Numbered from the stretch's first letter, positions 25,369-38,845 are shown. The stretch is 64,000 bases of DNA from Cornus controversa (GCA_026545225.1 CM048852.1:59655146-59719145); one strand, 5' to 3'. The notes: generated by a model not told the origin, from the sequence alone. Numbers and translations are program-made.

Positions 25369-26388
25369 GAAGACATGAGATTTATGAAGAAATTTCAAGA
25401 TAACTTGCATGTGAAATAATGAAGCGTATGCTTCACATGATTACAATTCATTTTTACAATAGTACATTTAAATAAATGTATTAAATCAAATAGGCTAAGA
25501 AGAGAGAAAAAAAAAACTGGTGATATGCTAATAAATATAAGGATATTTTGCCACCTTTTGAAAGCATAGAGTATTTAATGCAATTTGATATTTTTATATA
25601 TTTTTTTTTGAAGGGTAAACATTAAACAAAATGATATAATAAAAGGACAATTAATTCTTTTTTTTTTTTATAAATATCATTTACATTCTTTAATTTAGAC
25701 AATATTTTGACTAGACCTCCTTTAGTTTAAATATTTTGTACTATATCTTCTGTCAGTATGTCCGTCAAATTTACTCTTTTGCTATGCTGACGTCACACTA
25801 ACGAAAGAAAAAAATGGATACATATGTAAATTCAAAATCTAGAGGTGTAATTGAGAAATCAAAACTAGAAGGAATCTAATTAGAATATTACCTAAAATGA
25901 AGGTGTAAGTAGTATTTATCAAATTTTTTTATATTATCTTGTTAAACCGTTGTGTGAATAATTTTTTTAATGGAAGTGTTTTGATTAAACTGAAATATCT
26001 AATGATTTCTCTAAAACAAGTATTCAGATTGAGGCTAAAAGATAATCTTTCGCCAGCTATCACGATCGCCTACAGTTACAAACTACAAAGCCTATTCCAA
26101 TCCCACTTCATATTTGTAGTTTTTCTGACGAATAAAAACTCTTTATATATTTTTGTTGATGATAGAAAATATATTAATTCATTAGCTCGTACAGTCATGA
26201 TATTCTTGCCGAAAGCCGAATCCCAAACGAGAGACAAGCGCTGATATTTTGCTCTCATATTTTGCATCAACTTTTCTCTCTCTCTAACTCTCAAAAACCC
26301 AATAAAGCAAAACCACCACCACCACCACAATTTGAAGATAGAAGTGGTGCAATTTATATTATTAATGGGCGCAAGTCGTGTGCCGGCA
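25369..26388. promoter_or_regulatory. NAC gene upstream region and 5' leader
   Basis: AT-rich DNA with no protein-like frame. A CTCTCTCTCTAACTCTC stretch at about 26276-26292 and an (ACC)n run at 26312-26328 precede the start codon and look like a plant 5' leader. No individual cis-element is claimed. Confidence 0.4.
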
Positions 26389-29300
26389 ATGGATAAGTGT
26401 CTTGATAGTTTTCCTCCTGGTTATAGGTTTTTACCTAGTGATCAAGAATTGCTTTTGTATTACTTGAGAAGGAAAGTTCTTAACTTAACATTACCCTCTA
26501 ATCTGATTCACGAGGTTAATCTACCTGATTACAATCCTGAGAAACTCACTGGTACGTAATTAGTAATTAATTTATATTTACATAGTAATAGTGTTTTGTT
26601 GTTTTAATTAGTTTCACGTACGAATATAATTCTTTTCATGTCTTCTTTGTTCAAGTGCCACTCTATTTTCAAAGTTTTATAAAATTTCAAATTTTCATGT
26701 ACTTTAGATTTTAGCAATGTACGCAAGTACGTATACAGTACCATGAAGAAGATATAGTGTAACTGTTTAATTGCTTATTTTATTAAATATTGTATTGCTA
26801 TGTATACATGCCATCATCGAGTGAACTTAATATAATCTATCAGTGTTTAACATATCTATATTATATTAGTTTTAATAGGGTTTTATAGTCATAATTCTAA
26901 ATTCCATTAGGAACTTATAGTCATAGCAATCAAAGTCTCTAATTTGGTTAGAAATATGAATTGAACACCTTTTTCTTGCATACTGGTGTAAGTAGAACTG
27001 CACTCATGCAAAACCCTAATTCCTTTTCATCCCCATAAAATTTAGCTATGATGCCAGCATGATAAATAAATATATCATATACTGTATTATTAGGGTTCAA
27101 ATTTTAGGCTGCATTTGCGTTTGGTCAGCGGGCAGGAAACGAAAAAAAGGAATGGAAAAAAATTAATTTTTTTGTGAATTTGGTTAGCAGAAAACTAAGT
27201 TTCTTGCATGCAGACAATTTTCTACAAAACAATTCCATAAAAAAACACTTTAAAATTTTGGTTTCTCACAAAACTGATGCGGCTATATTATAAATTACTA
27301 TTATACCTAGGGGTGCATACGGTCCATTTCTTTACGGTTCTTGGTGAAAGTGGAACCGTCCCTAACGGTTCTTTAATTTTGGAACCGGAACTGAAACCAT
27401 TGACTTCGGTTCGGTTCAGTTCCGGTTCCGATTCCGATTTCAGTTCCTCAATAGTTCTTTGTCAAATTTTTTTTCTTTTAAAACACTGGCAAGATACATT
27501 CTCATACTTGTGCACCCCTAGTTATAACAATAGATTAGAAGTTATTAGTATTTATTTATATATCTTATATTATATAAATACATAGAACATTAGAACTTAG
27601 AAGTAAATGTATTTATCTATATATTATATATTTTATACTTTATATATAAATAGAACACTAGAATTTAGAAGGGATTAGTATTTATTTATATATTTATATA
27701 AAACACTAAAACTTAGAAGCTATTATTATTCATTTATATATTATATATTACATATATATATATTTTTCTAACGATTCCGGTTCCTTGTCTTGGAACCGGA
27801 ACCGTAGTGAACGGTTCGATTTGATTCAGGTACAGTTCATTCCGGTTCCGATTCTTTGTGCACCCCTAATTATACCCATGTTTTCATCATTATATCTTTT
27901 TCACAAGCGTACATGAACTCATGAAGTTGTGAGTTCGATTCAGAAGAAGATTTAGAAGAAAACCCAATTTTGTGAAGATAACTAATTCGAGAGTCGTTGA
28001 TGTGAAAAGCCAAAGCAGCAAATCCCTTACTGTGTTAATTAGCTCCCATTGAAAGCAACCAATCTCACCGGGTGCTCGGTTTAGCTCCCATTGAAAGTAA
28101 CCAATCTTGTCGGATAGTCCTATCGTCACGAGTTAAATTTTATCTATCTGTGTAGGTACACCAAAATTTTATTAAACTCGCACTTGGTTAGCGGGAACTA
28201 GCAAGAAAGGAAAAGGAAAAGGAAAGGAAAAAAGTTAAAATTTTGCAAGTTTTGTTAGTGGGAAGCAGCAGGAAAGAGAAATTTCTTAGAAAACTAAGTT
28301 TCTCACGTGTAGTCAATTTTTTCCAAAACAATTCTAGCAAAAAAAACACTAAAAATTTAGGTTTCCAAAACTAGTGCGGTTATATTCTAAAATACTATTA
28401 TACTCATGTTTCATATTATACCGTGTTAGTTGTTTATCTTCACTATTCTTCTCCTTCTTCATTGTAACTATCCTATTGTAACACATTCTCTCACTTAAAA
28501 GTCTTATTCTCCTTCAATGCAACTTTCTTAGTATAATACATTCTCTGTCACTTAAAAATTATAGTAATATAATATAACGTGAAAAATAATAATATGATAT
28601 GTTTTGAAATTCAATGCTCATTTTATGTTGTAGGGGAGGCCGTTTTTCTTTTTTTATTATTTGACTATGGAACTCTCTTTTTTGTTTCTACTTTATTTTT
28701 ATTTAATTATGGTATATATATATATATATATATATTGTCTTTTTTTCTTTTCTTTTTCTTTTTTTTTTCATTTTCTATCTGTGGTACCCAACCAACTGAT
28801 CTATCACTTAGTTATATATATTAATAGTTTTGATGACATGAACTTGAAACTTCTTTTGCTTACATCTAACAAAAAAAATAAAGTTTAAATCACCAATGAG
28901 TTCCACCTAAGAAAAATATTATGAAGCCTTATTTTAAAAATAAACAAATTTAAAAATAAATGCAAATAATTATATTTATTATTTTTAATAAATCATTATT
29001 TTACTATTTCTTTGCTAAAAATGAATATAAATAATTGTGCATAAAGAGGATTATCTAATAGAAATTCATTTATTTTTGGGCAAAATGCTTTAACACCTCC
29101 CCAGGTTTTTGTTTATTACTCACGGAGAATAGTTGTGTCAAAAACAATGGTCAACCTCCCCCAAGTTTGGTTGACCTTGCTCTAACACCCCTTTCTACCC
29201 AAACTACTCTTTGGTGAATATGTGGTCTATGTATTGTGAGGGTATAAATGTCCAATTATTTAAGGTTAAAATTGTAATTTCAAAATATAAGAGTAGTTTT

Positions 29301-32027
29301 GGGAGAAAGGGGTGTTAGGGCAAGGTCAACCAAATTTGGGGGAGGTTGACAATCGTTTTTGACACAACTATTCTCTGTGGGCAATAAACGAAAAACTAAG
29401 GGTGTTAGAGCATTTTGGCCTTTATTTTTTTAATATTTGAATCACAAGGGTAGTTTTGGCAAGCAAAATTTTCATGTTAACCAAATGCACGTGGGAAAGT
29501 TAGTTTTCTTTTCATTCACTTTTCCATTTCATTTCTTTTTTACTTGATTCTATCTAACCAAACAAAGCCTTATGGTGAGTTTAGTTTGCCGGAAGTAACA
29601 AGAAAAGAAACGAAAATTTTGTTTGGATAGCATGAAACATAATATTTTTAGGAAACTATCACTTTATCAATCACGTAGCAAAAATTGTTTGTCCAAGTGT
29701 GGTAATTTTCTGACATGATTATAAGTATAAAAAGATGTATTAATGCATTAATTAATGTGTATTTTGGTATTTTTTTCTCAATAAAATTCCTTCTTCTTGT
29801 CGTTCATAATATATATGTATATTATGAAGCCTTTTTCAAATATACAAATTATTTTATTTTTCTAGCATTCATTAGTTAATTTTGGTAAGTAGAATCATTT
29901 TCTTTTCACTTTCTTGCTATCCAAATTAACAAAATAATATTTTCTCATCATTCCGCTTTTCTCTCGAACCACGGACGTTTAGACTCTGTTTGGTTAGATA
30001 GAGAAAATAGTCCATTTGGTTAGATAGAATATAACACATACCAAAATTAGAATAAGTAGGAAAGCTCTTGCAATTTACCATTATTTTGTAAAGTTGTGTA
30101 GAATAAATAGGAAAGCTCTTGCAATTGTTTGATGTCTTATAAATATTATAGATATTTTTCTAGAGTGTTAAACTTCTAGCAATTGTTTGATGTCTTATAA
30201 ATATTATAGATATTTTTCTAGAGTGTTAAACTTCTAAAATATCATAGTATCTTTATTAACCTTCAAAGTACTCGAGATTGGTTGCTTTTTTCTAGAGTGT
30301 TAAACTTGTAAAATATATATCTTTATTAACCTTCAAAGTACTAGAGATTGGTTGCTTTAACTTTAACAACTTTATGAGTTCATGTGTATAAGAATGGAAA
30401 CAGGAGAATAATAATATCTTATAATATAACCTAGTTCGGAGTCGATTTCCTAAAATTTTCTTTTAAGCATTAGTAGGGTTCAAACCATTCACTTAACATG
30501 TAACCCACATAATTTGGTACAGATTACATATAAATCTTACTTTTTGAGATTTTTTTTCATTTAAGTTCTAAACCACTAGATATTCCATTTATACTCTAAA
30601 TAGAACTAAAATTTTGAAATTATAAATTTATTCAAGAATGGATATATATCTATATTTTTTATATTGCTTTAAGTTTTAGTTAATATTGCATTTTAAATAA
30701 TAATAATTAATTAATCTAATAGTAATTTTTCATATATCTATATTAGCATGAAAATATTGAGAATTTTGATTGAATTGTGACAAGAAAAATACAAACTGAA
30801 AAGAGGGGAAGCATGGTATTTCTTCACCCCCAGAAAACGAAAGTACCCACGGGGGATGCGGCCGGACCGAGGTGCGGGGGACGGATACTGGAAGCCAACA
30901 GGAGTTGATAAAAAAATCCAATACAATAATCAGACTGTTGGATACATGAAGTCATTGGATTTCTACCAAGGCAACCCTACAGTGTCAATAAAAACAGATT
31001 GGAAGATGCATGAATATAGAGTTGATGAAAAGAGTGATCCTCCAAAAACTACAAATAATGTTGCAGACAGTATGAAGGTATGCAAATTTATATATATATC
31101 TTGGAGATTAATTGTGAAGATGTCTTTGACAGATAATATATATATATTCAATATGGTGGTGTTAATTTGATGCAGCTAGATGAATGGGTATTATGTAAGA
31201 TATACCAGAAGAGTACATTATCCAAAAGGAACAATGAAGAATCTAATACCAAATTAAGTGCAGCAGCATGGACGAATCTTGGTCAAGGTGCGGCGGCAAT
31301 ATTTGATTCTGCTGGTGCAACCACAAGTATTGTTGATGATCAAGGCCGATTTTCGCTAGAAACCATGACTGCTGCTGCACAATTTGTTGTTAATCAAGGT
31401 GGTCTTCAAGATGTAGTATTCAATAATCACATCCATAATTCATCCAATGTGCATCAAAATATTTATAATGCTGGTACTTGCATCACAGCGTTGCACGGTA
31501 CGTATCTCTTACAAATTTGATTCTTTGAATTAATTAATTAATGTTCCTCACAATTAAGTGACAACCCATTAATTAATATATGGTTTGATATCTAGCTAAT
31601 CTGCATTTTCCTTCATTCACGTACAGAACCAGTAAGTTATAATTCAAAGTGGCATATGCCTTTTGGGGAGGGATATGGCACGGGATTGAACCACCCGCGT
31701 CATGACCACGTAGCTCCAGCAGCAGGACCAAGTAGTTCTTCAATTCATGAACAATACCCGTGGCCACGACCACCACCACCACCGCGGGGTGGTGGTTGTT
31801 ATTCGGAGCTGATGAAAGTTGTGGAGGAGGGATATGGTACCAACAGATTGAAGCCGCGCGCGCCTACAAATCATGATGATCATGTACCTATTGCAGCAGA
31901 TGCAGGATCAAGCTCTAGAATATCTTCTTCAATGCATTTTAATGATGAGGAATATATTAATGTCAGTACCAGAATGAAGCCTACAATTCATGAACCCGTA
32001 CCTGTCCGGGACATTATTCAGAGCTGA
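26389..32027 (+). CDS. NAC domain transcription factor
   Basis: Four exons: 26389-26551, 30785-31077, 31176-31497 and 31627-32027; junctions are GT-AG with matching phases, giving 392 residues. The N-terminal NAC DNA-binding domain is complete: A, FPPGYRFLPSDQELLLYYL (8-26); B, around NPEKLTEKYK; C, WYFFTPRKRKYPRG...GYWKPTG (65-94); D, VGYMKSLDFYQG...MHEYR (106-133); E, LDEWVLCKIYQK (153-164). The C-terminal half is low-complexity, with PWPRPPPPPRGGG and serine/histidine stretches, as expected of an activation region. An in-frame ATG at 26365 would add eight residues, but 26389 gives the usual MDKCLDSFPPG start. Odd: subdomain C has RGAGDGYWKPTG where NRATxxGYWKATG is usual, and subdomain D departs from KKTLVFYxGRAPKGxKTxW. 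Intron 1 is 4.2 kb and full of repeats. Target genes are unknown. Confidence 0.93.
27110..28410. repeat. Two copies of a dispersed repeat in NAC intron 1
   Basis: About 200 bp at 27110-27307, continuing at 27869 after a hAT insertion, is similar to about 28178-28410. Shared blocks include TTTGGTTAGC, AAAACTAAGTTTCT, CAAAACAATTC, ACTGATGCGGCTATATT or CTAGTGCGGTTATATT, and ACTATTATAC. The second copy shows the region without the hAT element. Related TTTGGTTAGATAGA motifs recur near 29990 and 30017. Confidence 0.75.
27308..27868. mobile_element. hAT-type MITE, 561 bp, in NAC intron 1
   Basis: The left end is TAGGGGTGCATACGG; the right end, read inverted, is TAGGGGTGCACAAAG. A perfect 8 bp duplication ATTATACC lies at 27300-27307 and 27869-27876. 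Subterminal DNA is full of GGTTCCG/CGGAACC motifs, as in the element at 16909. A second internal GTGCACCCCTA end at about 27509-27519 suggests a nested or rearranged copy. Confidence 0.92.
29078..29420. mobile_element. Foldback (Mutator-like) MITE, 343 bp, in NAC intron 1
   Basis: Inverted repeats of about 118 bp run from each end: left starts GGGCAAAATGCTTTAACACC, right (inverted) starts GGCCAAAATGCTCTAACACC. They flank a short centre, so the transcript could fold into a long hairpin. TTTATTTTT occurs on both sides (29069-29077 and 29421-29429), a 9 bp duplication fitting Mutator-like elements, although this string is low in complexity. Confidence 0.85.
30050..30360. repeat. Serial tandem duplications in NAC intron 1
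   Basis: AATA(A)GTAGGAAAGCTCTTGCAA-type sequence occurs twice (about 30052 and 30104). A unit of about 60 bp beginning AGCAATTGTTTGATGTCTTA is doubled almost perfectly (about 30118-30177 and 30178-30237). A further unit of about 80 bp containing CCTTCAAAGTACTAGAGATT is also doubled (about 30260 and 30320). Confidence 0.85.
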
Positions 32028-35000
32028 TTTTAGACCATATGAACCATAATGATCCACTAGTCCAACTGCCACCAGAAGGCCAAGCTAATTCAACTGACAT
32101 CCATTTTTCCGATTAGTTCAAACAACTGGAACCACTTGATCAGAACATGGTGTTTCGGCCAAATATGGTTCCACGGTCACCATGGACCTAGCTAATTATA
32201 TCCATTTGATCATTTGGTATATATATATACATATGTTCTATTACACCATATGCATTGACGCAGTTGGAAACTTACTAAATTCTTTAGTTTTATTTATTTA
32301 TTTTTGGAGAATCAGCTTTTGTGAGTGTTACTATTAATTAGTAGCTATTTATTTGTCTTTTATTTCTGATTGATATATATTTATGATGTTAAATGTTTAT
32401 AGGAGAAAATATTTTTAAAAATATTATTCTTAATATCTCGAACTAGAGTGCTGGTCAGTTACACCCATATTAATGAAAATGGGCCTAATTCTAGATCTGT
32501 TAGCCTGTTGTGTCTGTTGTGTAGAAAGAGGAAGAATTTCGATATCATGACCTTCTGAATTTCATTTGTTTTTGCTGTTAAATTTTTTATAATGTTGATG
32601 TAGTGTTAGAAAACTTGGGTTATGTAGAAAGAGGTACAACTAGCCTGTCTTTTTTGTCATGGGTAGGCCCAACACCTCTGAGCCCAGACGAAGCCCTATT
32701 TGGGTTGGCTGACTTTGATCCAGACATAACAACCTATGTTTGGGTTCATGAGAGAATGCTACTCTACAATTGAATGTTATGTTGTAGCAATTAATTGTTC
32801 ATTAATCCACCTTCCCAAAAAAAAATATATAGTTGTTCATTCCTTTATGGAAAATGAAAATCACTGGTACAAAAAGTTTTTTAAAGTTTCTCGTATGTTA
32901 ATGACGTGGTATCGTCAACTGATTAAATTCTGACACATAGTGAGAAAACTCTACCGAAATAAATATGACATGATATAATTAGTTGATGATACCGATTACA
33001 TGTTATCCACTAATACATACACATGGTAATGAATGAATCATTACGACATTTAATCTTAATTATACTTGGAAAGAAGTAGAATTGAGGAGGGACGAAAGAA
33101 AATTTTGAATTTTTAGCATACCACACACAAGAACTTCTAGTTTTGCACATTCTAATCAAACTAACATACATTTATTTAGATAAATGAGTCTTAATTTTAA
33201 TTTAGGGTGAGGTGATTAGATTGAAAAAGAGTTTATGTCCAAAGTGAGGTCAACATCATTGAGAGAGAGAGAGAGAGAGAGAAAAGGGTGGAGGGGGGGA
33301 CCCTTGATGCCTCATGTAGAAGAGACAATGCATGATGCAAGAGTCATGATACATGTCTAATAAAGGGCGAGCCCAATCTCAATCAATAGAGATTCTATAG
33401 TGAAAACCCATTTGCTTTTCTCAGTACTTTTTTTCTGGTCATTTGGATGACAATCACCTAAAGTGGCTTCCCACACCATCACCCATGCACATGCCATTGG
33501 TGGAAGGTGTAGTGGTGTCATGTCCTTAGAAAGTAAAAAAGGGAAAAGGGTTGGCAAAGGAAGGTGGGATTGGATCCATTTTAGTACAAGGGATGGATTT
33601 TGTTATCACAAACACTACCATTTCTATGGGGCTTCACAATAAAGGGCCCATTCAACTGAATATTAGCATTTAGAGGTCCCATATTTCGAATATTAACAAA
33701 AAAGGCTCTCAAACTTAACACCATTTATGTGTGCTTATATTAACACATGTTTTTTATTTTACATTTCCTTAAACTGGCCATGAAAAATGGGCCACCATGT
33801 GTGACATCTAATCAAAGTATGAAACATGATACTCAAAAAAAGTCACCTTCTTCTAAAACAAAGCTAATCATTCCATCTCGCTCCCTCCTTCATCATTAGT
33901 GACCAAGTTATATAGACATTTATTAGTGAAAGAAAGGAAGAAAATAAATAAATTTTACACATGGTCACACTACCTTTTGACTAATGCTATAAGGTTTTTC
34001 AAGAATGTGATCCGTTTCTTTCTCTAGTTTGAGGGGGAAAAAAATGACTCCCATTACCTTGAAATTTTGTATCAGATCCAAAACAAAATCTAGTAATGAG
34101 ACCTTTTGATAATAATATTTTAATTTATATAATATATTAATTAATTACTATTTAACTTTCTCAGATTTTATCTTTATTGATTATAACTATCTCCTTGTCT
34201 TGTTATGAAATAAAATAAAATAAAACAAATATTTAATTGTCTTATCCTAAATTTTCTTTTCAGTGAAAATTATACATAAAGATTGTATACTCTCTTATTT
34301 TAATTTATGTGATACCTCATAATTCTGATGATGTGAAGGACTTATACTTACTAAAAGTATCACATCATCAATGAATCTGAATCGAAATATTGTATAAGTT
34401 CTTAGATTGTATACAATCACCGATGAGTTTAAGTTAGAGTCATCCTTGCTAAATAATCATAAACTTAAGTTTAGGGACACAACCACGATTTCAACTTCGA
34501 TTTCGTACACACCACAAAATTCTTACTTCACTAAAGTTGTAAAATTTTGAGTGGAATATATATTAGCTAGAATGGAACAACATCAAGAAGTTGGTCCCCT
34601 CTCTATAAATATAAATATAAATATATAATTATAATTATGTATAGTTGGACGGATGAGCTGAGCAATTTTTGTATTTTAAATGGTATGGTGCCACTAATGA
34701 TATCATCATGAGCCCTGTTGATTTTCATATGCCCCAATAGTAGTACTACTACTACTACCTGTACTAGTTGGTATGTTTGCCTAATTAAGATTGACAAAGG
34801 CTCACCTAATCATGAAGCATGTATAGTTCAATGTCATCCTAGGGGGACAAGTTGAATAGGGGCTTCAAGCTAGTATTCCCTAGTCAAATACACCAAACAT
34901 CTTTTTTAAATTGATAGATTCATTACATGTGGTTTGATTGATTAATGCTGTCATTATATAAGACTCAATTGAGTTTTGAGTCGCAAATAATTTTTTTACA

Positions 35001-35948
35001 CACTGGGACAATTGTTCATGAATAAAAGAGAATAAATGTTGCTAAATTCTTAAAATTGATGCCTATTATTTTGTAATTGTGAACTTGCCTCCATTCAAAA
35101 TTGTTTAAAAAATATTTTTATGTTAAATGTTTTATTTTCAGTGCTTAAATTCTGTCTTTCATTCGCATGACCCACACCAATTTATCTCCTTTATTTCAGC
35201 CATTGATTTACTTCTTTTATTCTCAATCTTTCTTCGAAACAAAAGTACATAGTGAAGGAATCATATGAATCTTTGAAGTTCGTATGCAAGAAACCCCCTG
35301 ATTCTCTTTCGTGGCCAACATTATTCTTTCAAAAAAGAAGGAACATGATTTTATTAATTAACATCAATAACTTGATTTATTGTGTATATTGAGAAAAATA
35401 TTTAATTTTTATCGGCATTGAGTTATCCGCGGTACTTACTCACGTTTCAAAATAAAAAATTAATAGTTCAAGTCTCTTATGAATAAAGTGGGATATATGA
35501 GTTTCTTGTCAAGATAAAAGAAAATAAAATAAAATTTGAGATTGTTATGGAATGCTTTTAGAACACAAAAATTTATTGAAGATAAATATAAATGTCTTGA
35601 ATAGAAATATTATCAATCAACACTAAAATTTTATTATTTATTATTTTGGTTCAAAGAAAGTTTTATCTTGTTAGTGTTCATGAATGTCCCACAAAAGTAC
35701 ATTTTTAGCTCGCCCTCAACATAATATAAAAACTGAATGATTAAAATTAAATGTCAAAACTTTTTTGTTCTCTTTTCTTTGCTTAATTTAATCTAAGTGC
35801 AACTATTAACTTTCACCTCATTTCAGTTATTATTTTTATATAACATATCTCACACACCCAAAGTGCTGCTAGTACTTGATCTCTCAACATTTATCTTTTG
35901 AAGGTAAGCAGACATCACTAAACTTATCATTGTTGGTCATTTAAAGGT

Positions 35949-35997
<49 letters not shown>

Positions 35998-37546
35998 GAC
36001 CATTGTGACATGGACTGCATAATGATATGAGTCTATTGGTTTTTATATTCTAAGTGTGAAGGTCGACCTGCTGATAAACTTACTGAAAATTAAAGAAGAA
36101 GAAAAAAAGGCGCAATGAAATGATTTGATCAGTACTTAATGATGGTAGAACAGCATTACCATGGCATCTTTGCACTATGCTTATATTCCATTGTCATGCT
36201 AAATCCTCGATTCCTGCTAAATTCTCGCCTTAATCTACGTTAATACTTGATTATTTTTTTATAGAACTAATGATTATGTGAAAAGTTAGCGCGCCTTAAA
36301 GTAATTAATATGACCAAAAAAACATTTACAGCAATGATCACATTTATAGTTTTAAATTTAAGTTTGGGTTTGATTTCACAATTGAACATACAACAACAAT
36401 TGTCTGAATTTACCAAAGTCCAAAAGGTATAAAGAGGCATCTATTGATGTTGTCTTTGCTCTTTTTGAACTAAAGTTAATGTTGAGGGAAGATTTTTGAA
36501 GAGGGAATGTGAATATTGTGACCTTGTTTTAATTATCTCTGTGGTTTGTACAAGATAGATAGATATATATATATATATATATATAGTGGTTGGTCAGCCT
36601 ACTGCCATACACGCATGTTCTCCTCCTGTCCCTACATGTCTGGGAGGTGCCAAAACCCCTCACCCATCACTGCAGGTCCCACAAACCCCTTCTCCATTTC
36701 TGTGGTTCCCACACACCATATGGAATCATTCATATGTCCTTTCACTAGTTTTAGTTGTTTCTGAACTCTTTCAATAATTCACAAAGTAACAAAATCACAG
36801 TTAAAAAAATAATTGTACTCTACTTTTTAGTCTGATTTTGTCAAAAAAATAATCTAATTATTTACTTTGAAATTGTTTCTTAACAGTAGAAAGAATTTGT
36901 TAAATCTCATTGCCAAAAAAAGCCATTCTTTTCATGAAAATCAAAATCAAGATAGAAAAATAATATATATATGTGTATATATCTATATATATATAATTAT
37001 ATATAAATTTAAAAAGTCTGCATAAGTAATAGAAAGCAAACAGCCTTATTCAAGTAAGAAATCACTCACTAAATTTTGTACCTTTGTCATTAAAAGTGAA
37101 CTCTAGCCTATCTTATTGTATTCAAATTTTATCATCTTTCATAATTAAAAATAAAATAATTAATAAATAGAATAAAATAAAAAGTTAATGCTTCGGTACT
37201 TTTAACCTCTAATACAAAGTAAGTAAAAAATTCATCATAATTTATAATCTTCTCGGTGCAAAGCATTGTATTACAATAGATTTTCCCTTAAAATTATATA
37301 TTTAGTGAAAAGGATGACAAACAAGGAACAATTAAAGGACAAAGAGTGCTTCCCAAAGTGAACCTTCAAAAACAATAAAGGAGAATCTATAGGCTGACAG
37401 CATAACTGTAGTAATAAATTTTGATGGCCCAACCACTACATGGCCAAGACCATGGACCCTGTCATTTGTTGCAGTATCTAAGGCCTGTTCCGCCACCCAT
37501 GGGACAGATCTGTCATCTGGACAATCTCCTAAAAAAAATTACTATC

Positions 37547-37578
<32 letters not shown>

Positions 37579-38329
37579 TGATATTTGCTCTCTCAATTCA
37601 ACAGATTGCCTTTCCCTATAGGTGCTTACGACCCTATAACCTATGAAATATATGTATATTCTTGCATGGAGGATAAGCACAAATAGGTTTCTTTCCTTGC
37701 TGTTTTTTTTTTTCAAGAGCTTCCATAAGTTGAAAATAACATTGTTATTTTGTTTACTATAGAAAGTGGAATGGAGCATTATACTATATTATATTATATT
37801 ATATTATATTATATTTATATCTATATTGATATAATATAAAAGTTTGGCATAATAAAAAAAAATTTTAATTTAAAGATAAAAATAATTAAAAATTAATTAT
37901 ATGATTTAAAATATCTTTTATTATTTATAATTTAAAATTACTTTATCTATGACAATTAGTCAATTATAACTGCACATCACGGTGCAAGGGGAAGCAAGAT
38001 ATATTCAATGGTTGTACGCTTGACTAAATATCAGTCTCTGGGTCCTGTCCATTCCACAATTTTTAATAATAAATTGGTAGTGGTTGGGTGCTTTAATGAA
38101 TGTCATTCTTTGGACTTTGTCTAGTCAATTTAATTTAAAAAATATATATTGATGACATGGAAAGAGGTCAGAAGCAATCAAAATCACTAATATTTGCAGG
38201 TGTATCCCTGTCCTTTGGTTTGGCCATGTTTGTTTAGTGCTTCTCAATTTAATACTTCTTGTTATTTCATGAGATGCCTCAAATTTTTAACTATTATAAG
38301 TTGGAGCCATGAAAAATTATCCTAAGTTA
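32028..38329. other. Long AT-rich intergenic region
   Basis: About 6.3 kb between the NAC stop codon and the next element. It contains a GA run near 33260-33283, an (AT)n run at 35951-35994, TA runs near 36560-36584 and 37548-37568, and an (ATTAT)n-like run at about 37783-37815. Two less AT-rich islands, 36600-36740 and 37420-37520, show no coherent frame. I see no gene, tRNA or element end. Confidence 0.5.
35951..35994. repeat. (AT)n microsatellite
   Basis: Uninterrupted TA/AT alternation of about 44 bp. Confidence 0.95.
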
Positions 38330-38337
38330 GAAAGCAT

Positions 38338-38845
38338 GGATACGAATACAAATATGAATACAAATATGGATACGAAACACAAGTACAATACGATACAGGT
38401 ACGGCGAGATGACAAATCTAAAAAAATATAATATGGGTACAAACATGATACATCATTATAAAGATAATAAATTATATTTTTATATATGCAAAAAATGAGT
38501 TATCAAATAAAATAAGAGTTAAGAGTCATTATATAATTATCATGGATAAATTTTGTATTAAATCGTGATATGTATCTCAACACTTCTGTTTTAAATGAAT
38601 TGTAAACTTTCCTTAACAATTATAATATAATATTATTGTTGGAAAAATTACATTTTCACGTTCAACACTTGTTAAAAATGTGTTTTGAAGTATCTGAAAA
38701 ATATTGGATACGTGTTAGAAATAAAAAAATATATTTCAAAATTATGAATACTTTTAAGAAGTATCAAACAAGTATCCGAGAGTATCAGTATCTACGAACA
38801 CGATACAGATATGTTACTTTTGTAGAAGTATTCGTGTTTCCTAGA
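38338..38845. mobile_element. hAT-type MITE, about 508 bp
   Basis: The left end TAGAAAGCATGGATACGAAT and the right end (inverted, TCTAGGAAACACGAATAC) are imperfect terminal repeats. Flanks TCCTAAGT (38330-38337) and TACTAAGT (38846-38853) match at 7 of 8 positions. The interior is rich in GATACG/CGTATC motifs. The element at 51034-51531 has the same kind of ends. Confidence 0.65.

Noticed and set aside
26332-26388. Upstream extension of the NAC frame
   Set aside because: The frame opens with TTG; the ATG at 26365 is possible, but the extra residues do not match the usual NAC N-terminus, so 26389 is preferred.
36590-36780. Less AT-rich island with two overlapping plus-strand frames
   Set aside because: Both frames are short, lack family resemblance and begin in a TA repeat; no splice partners were seen.
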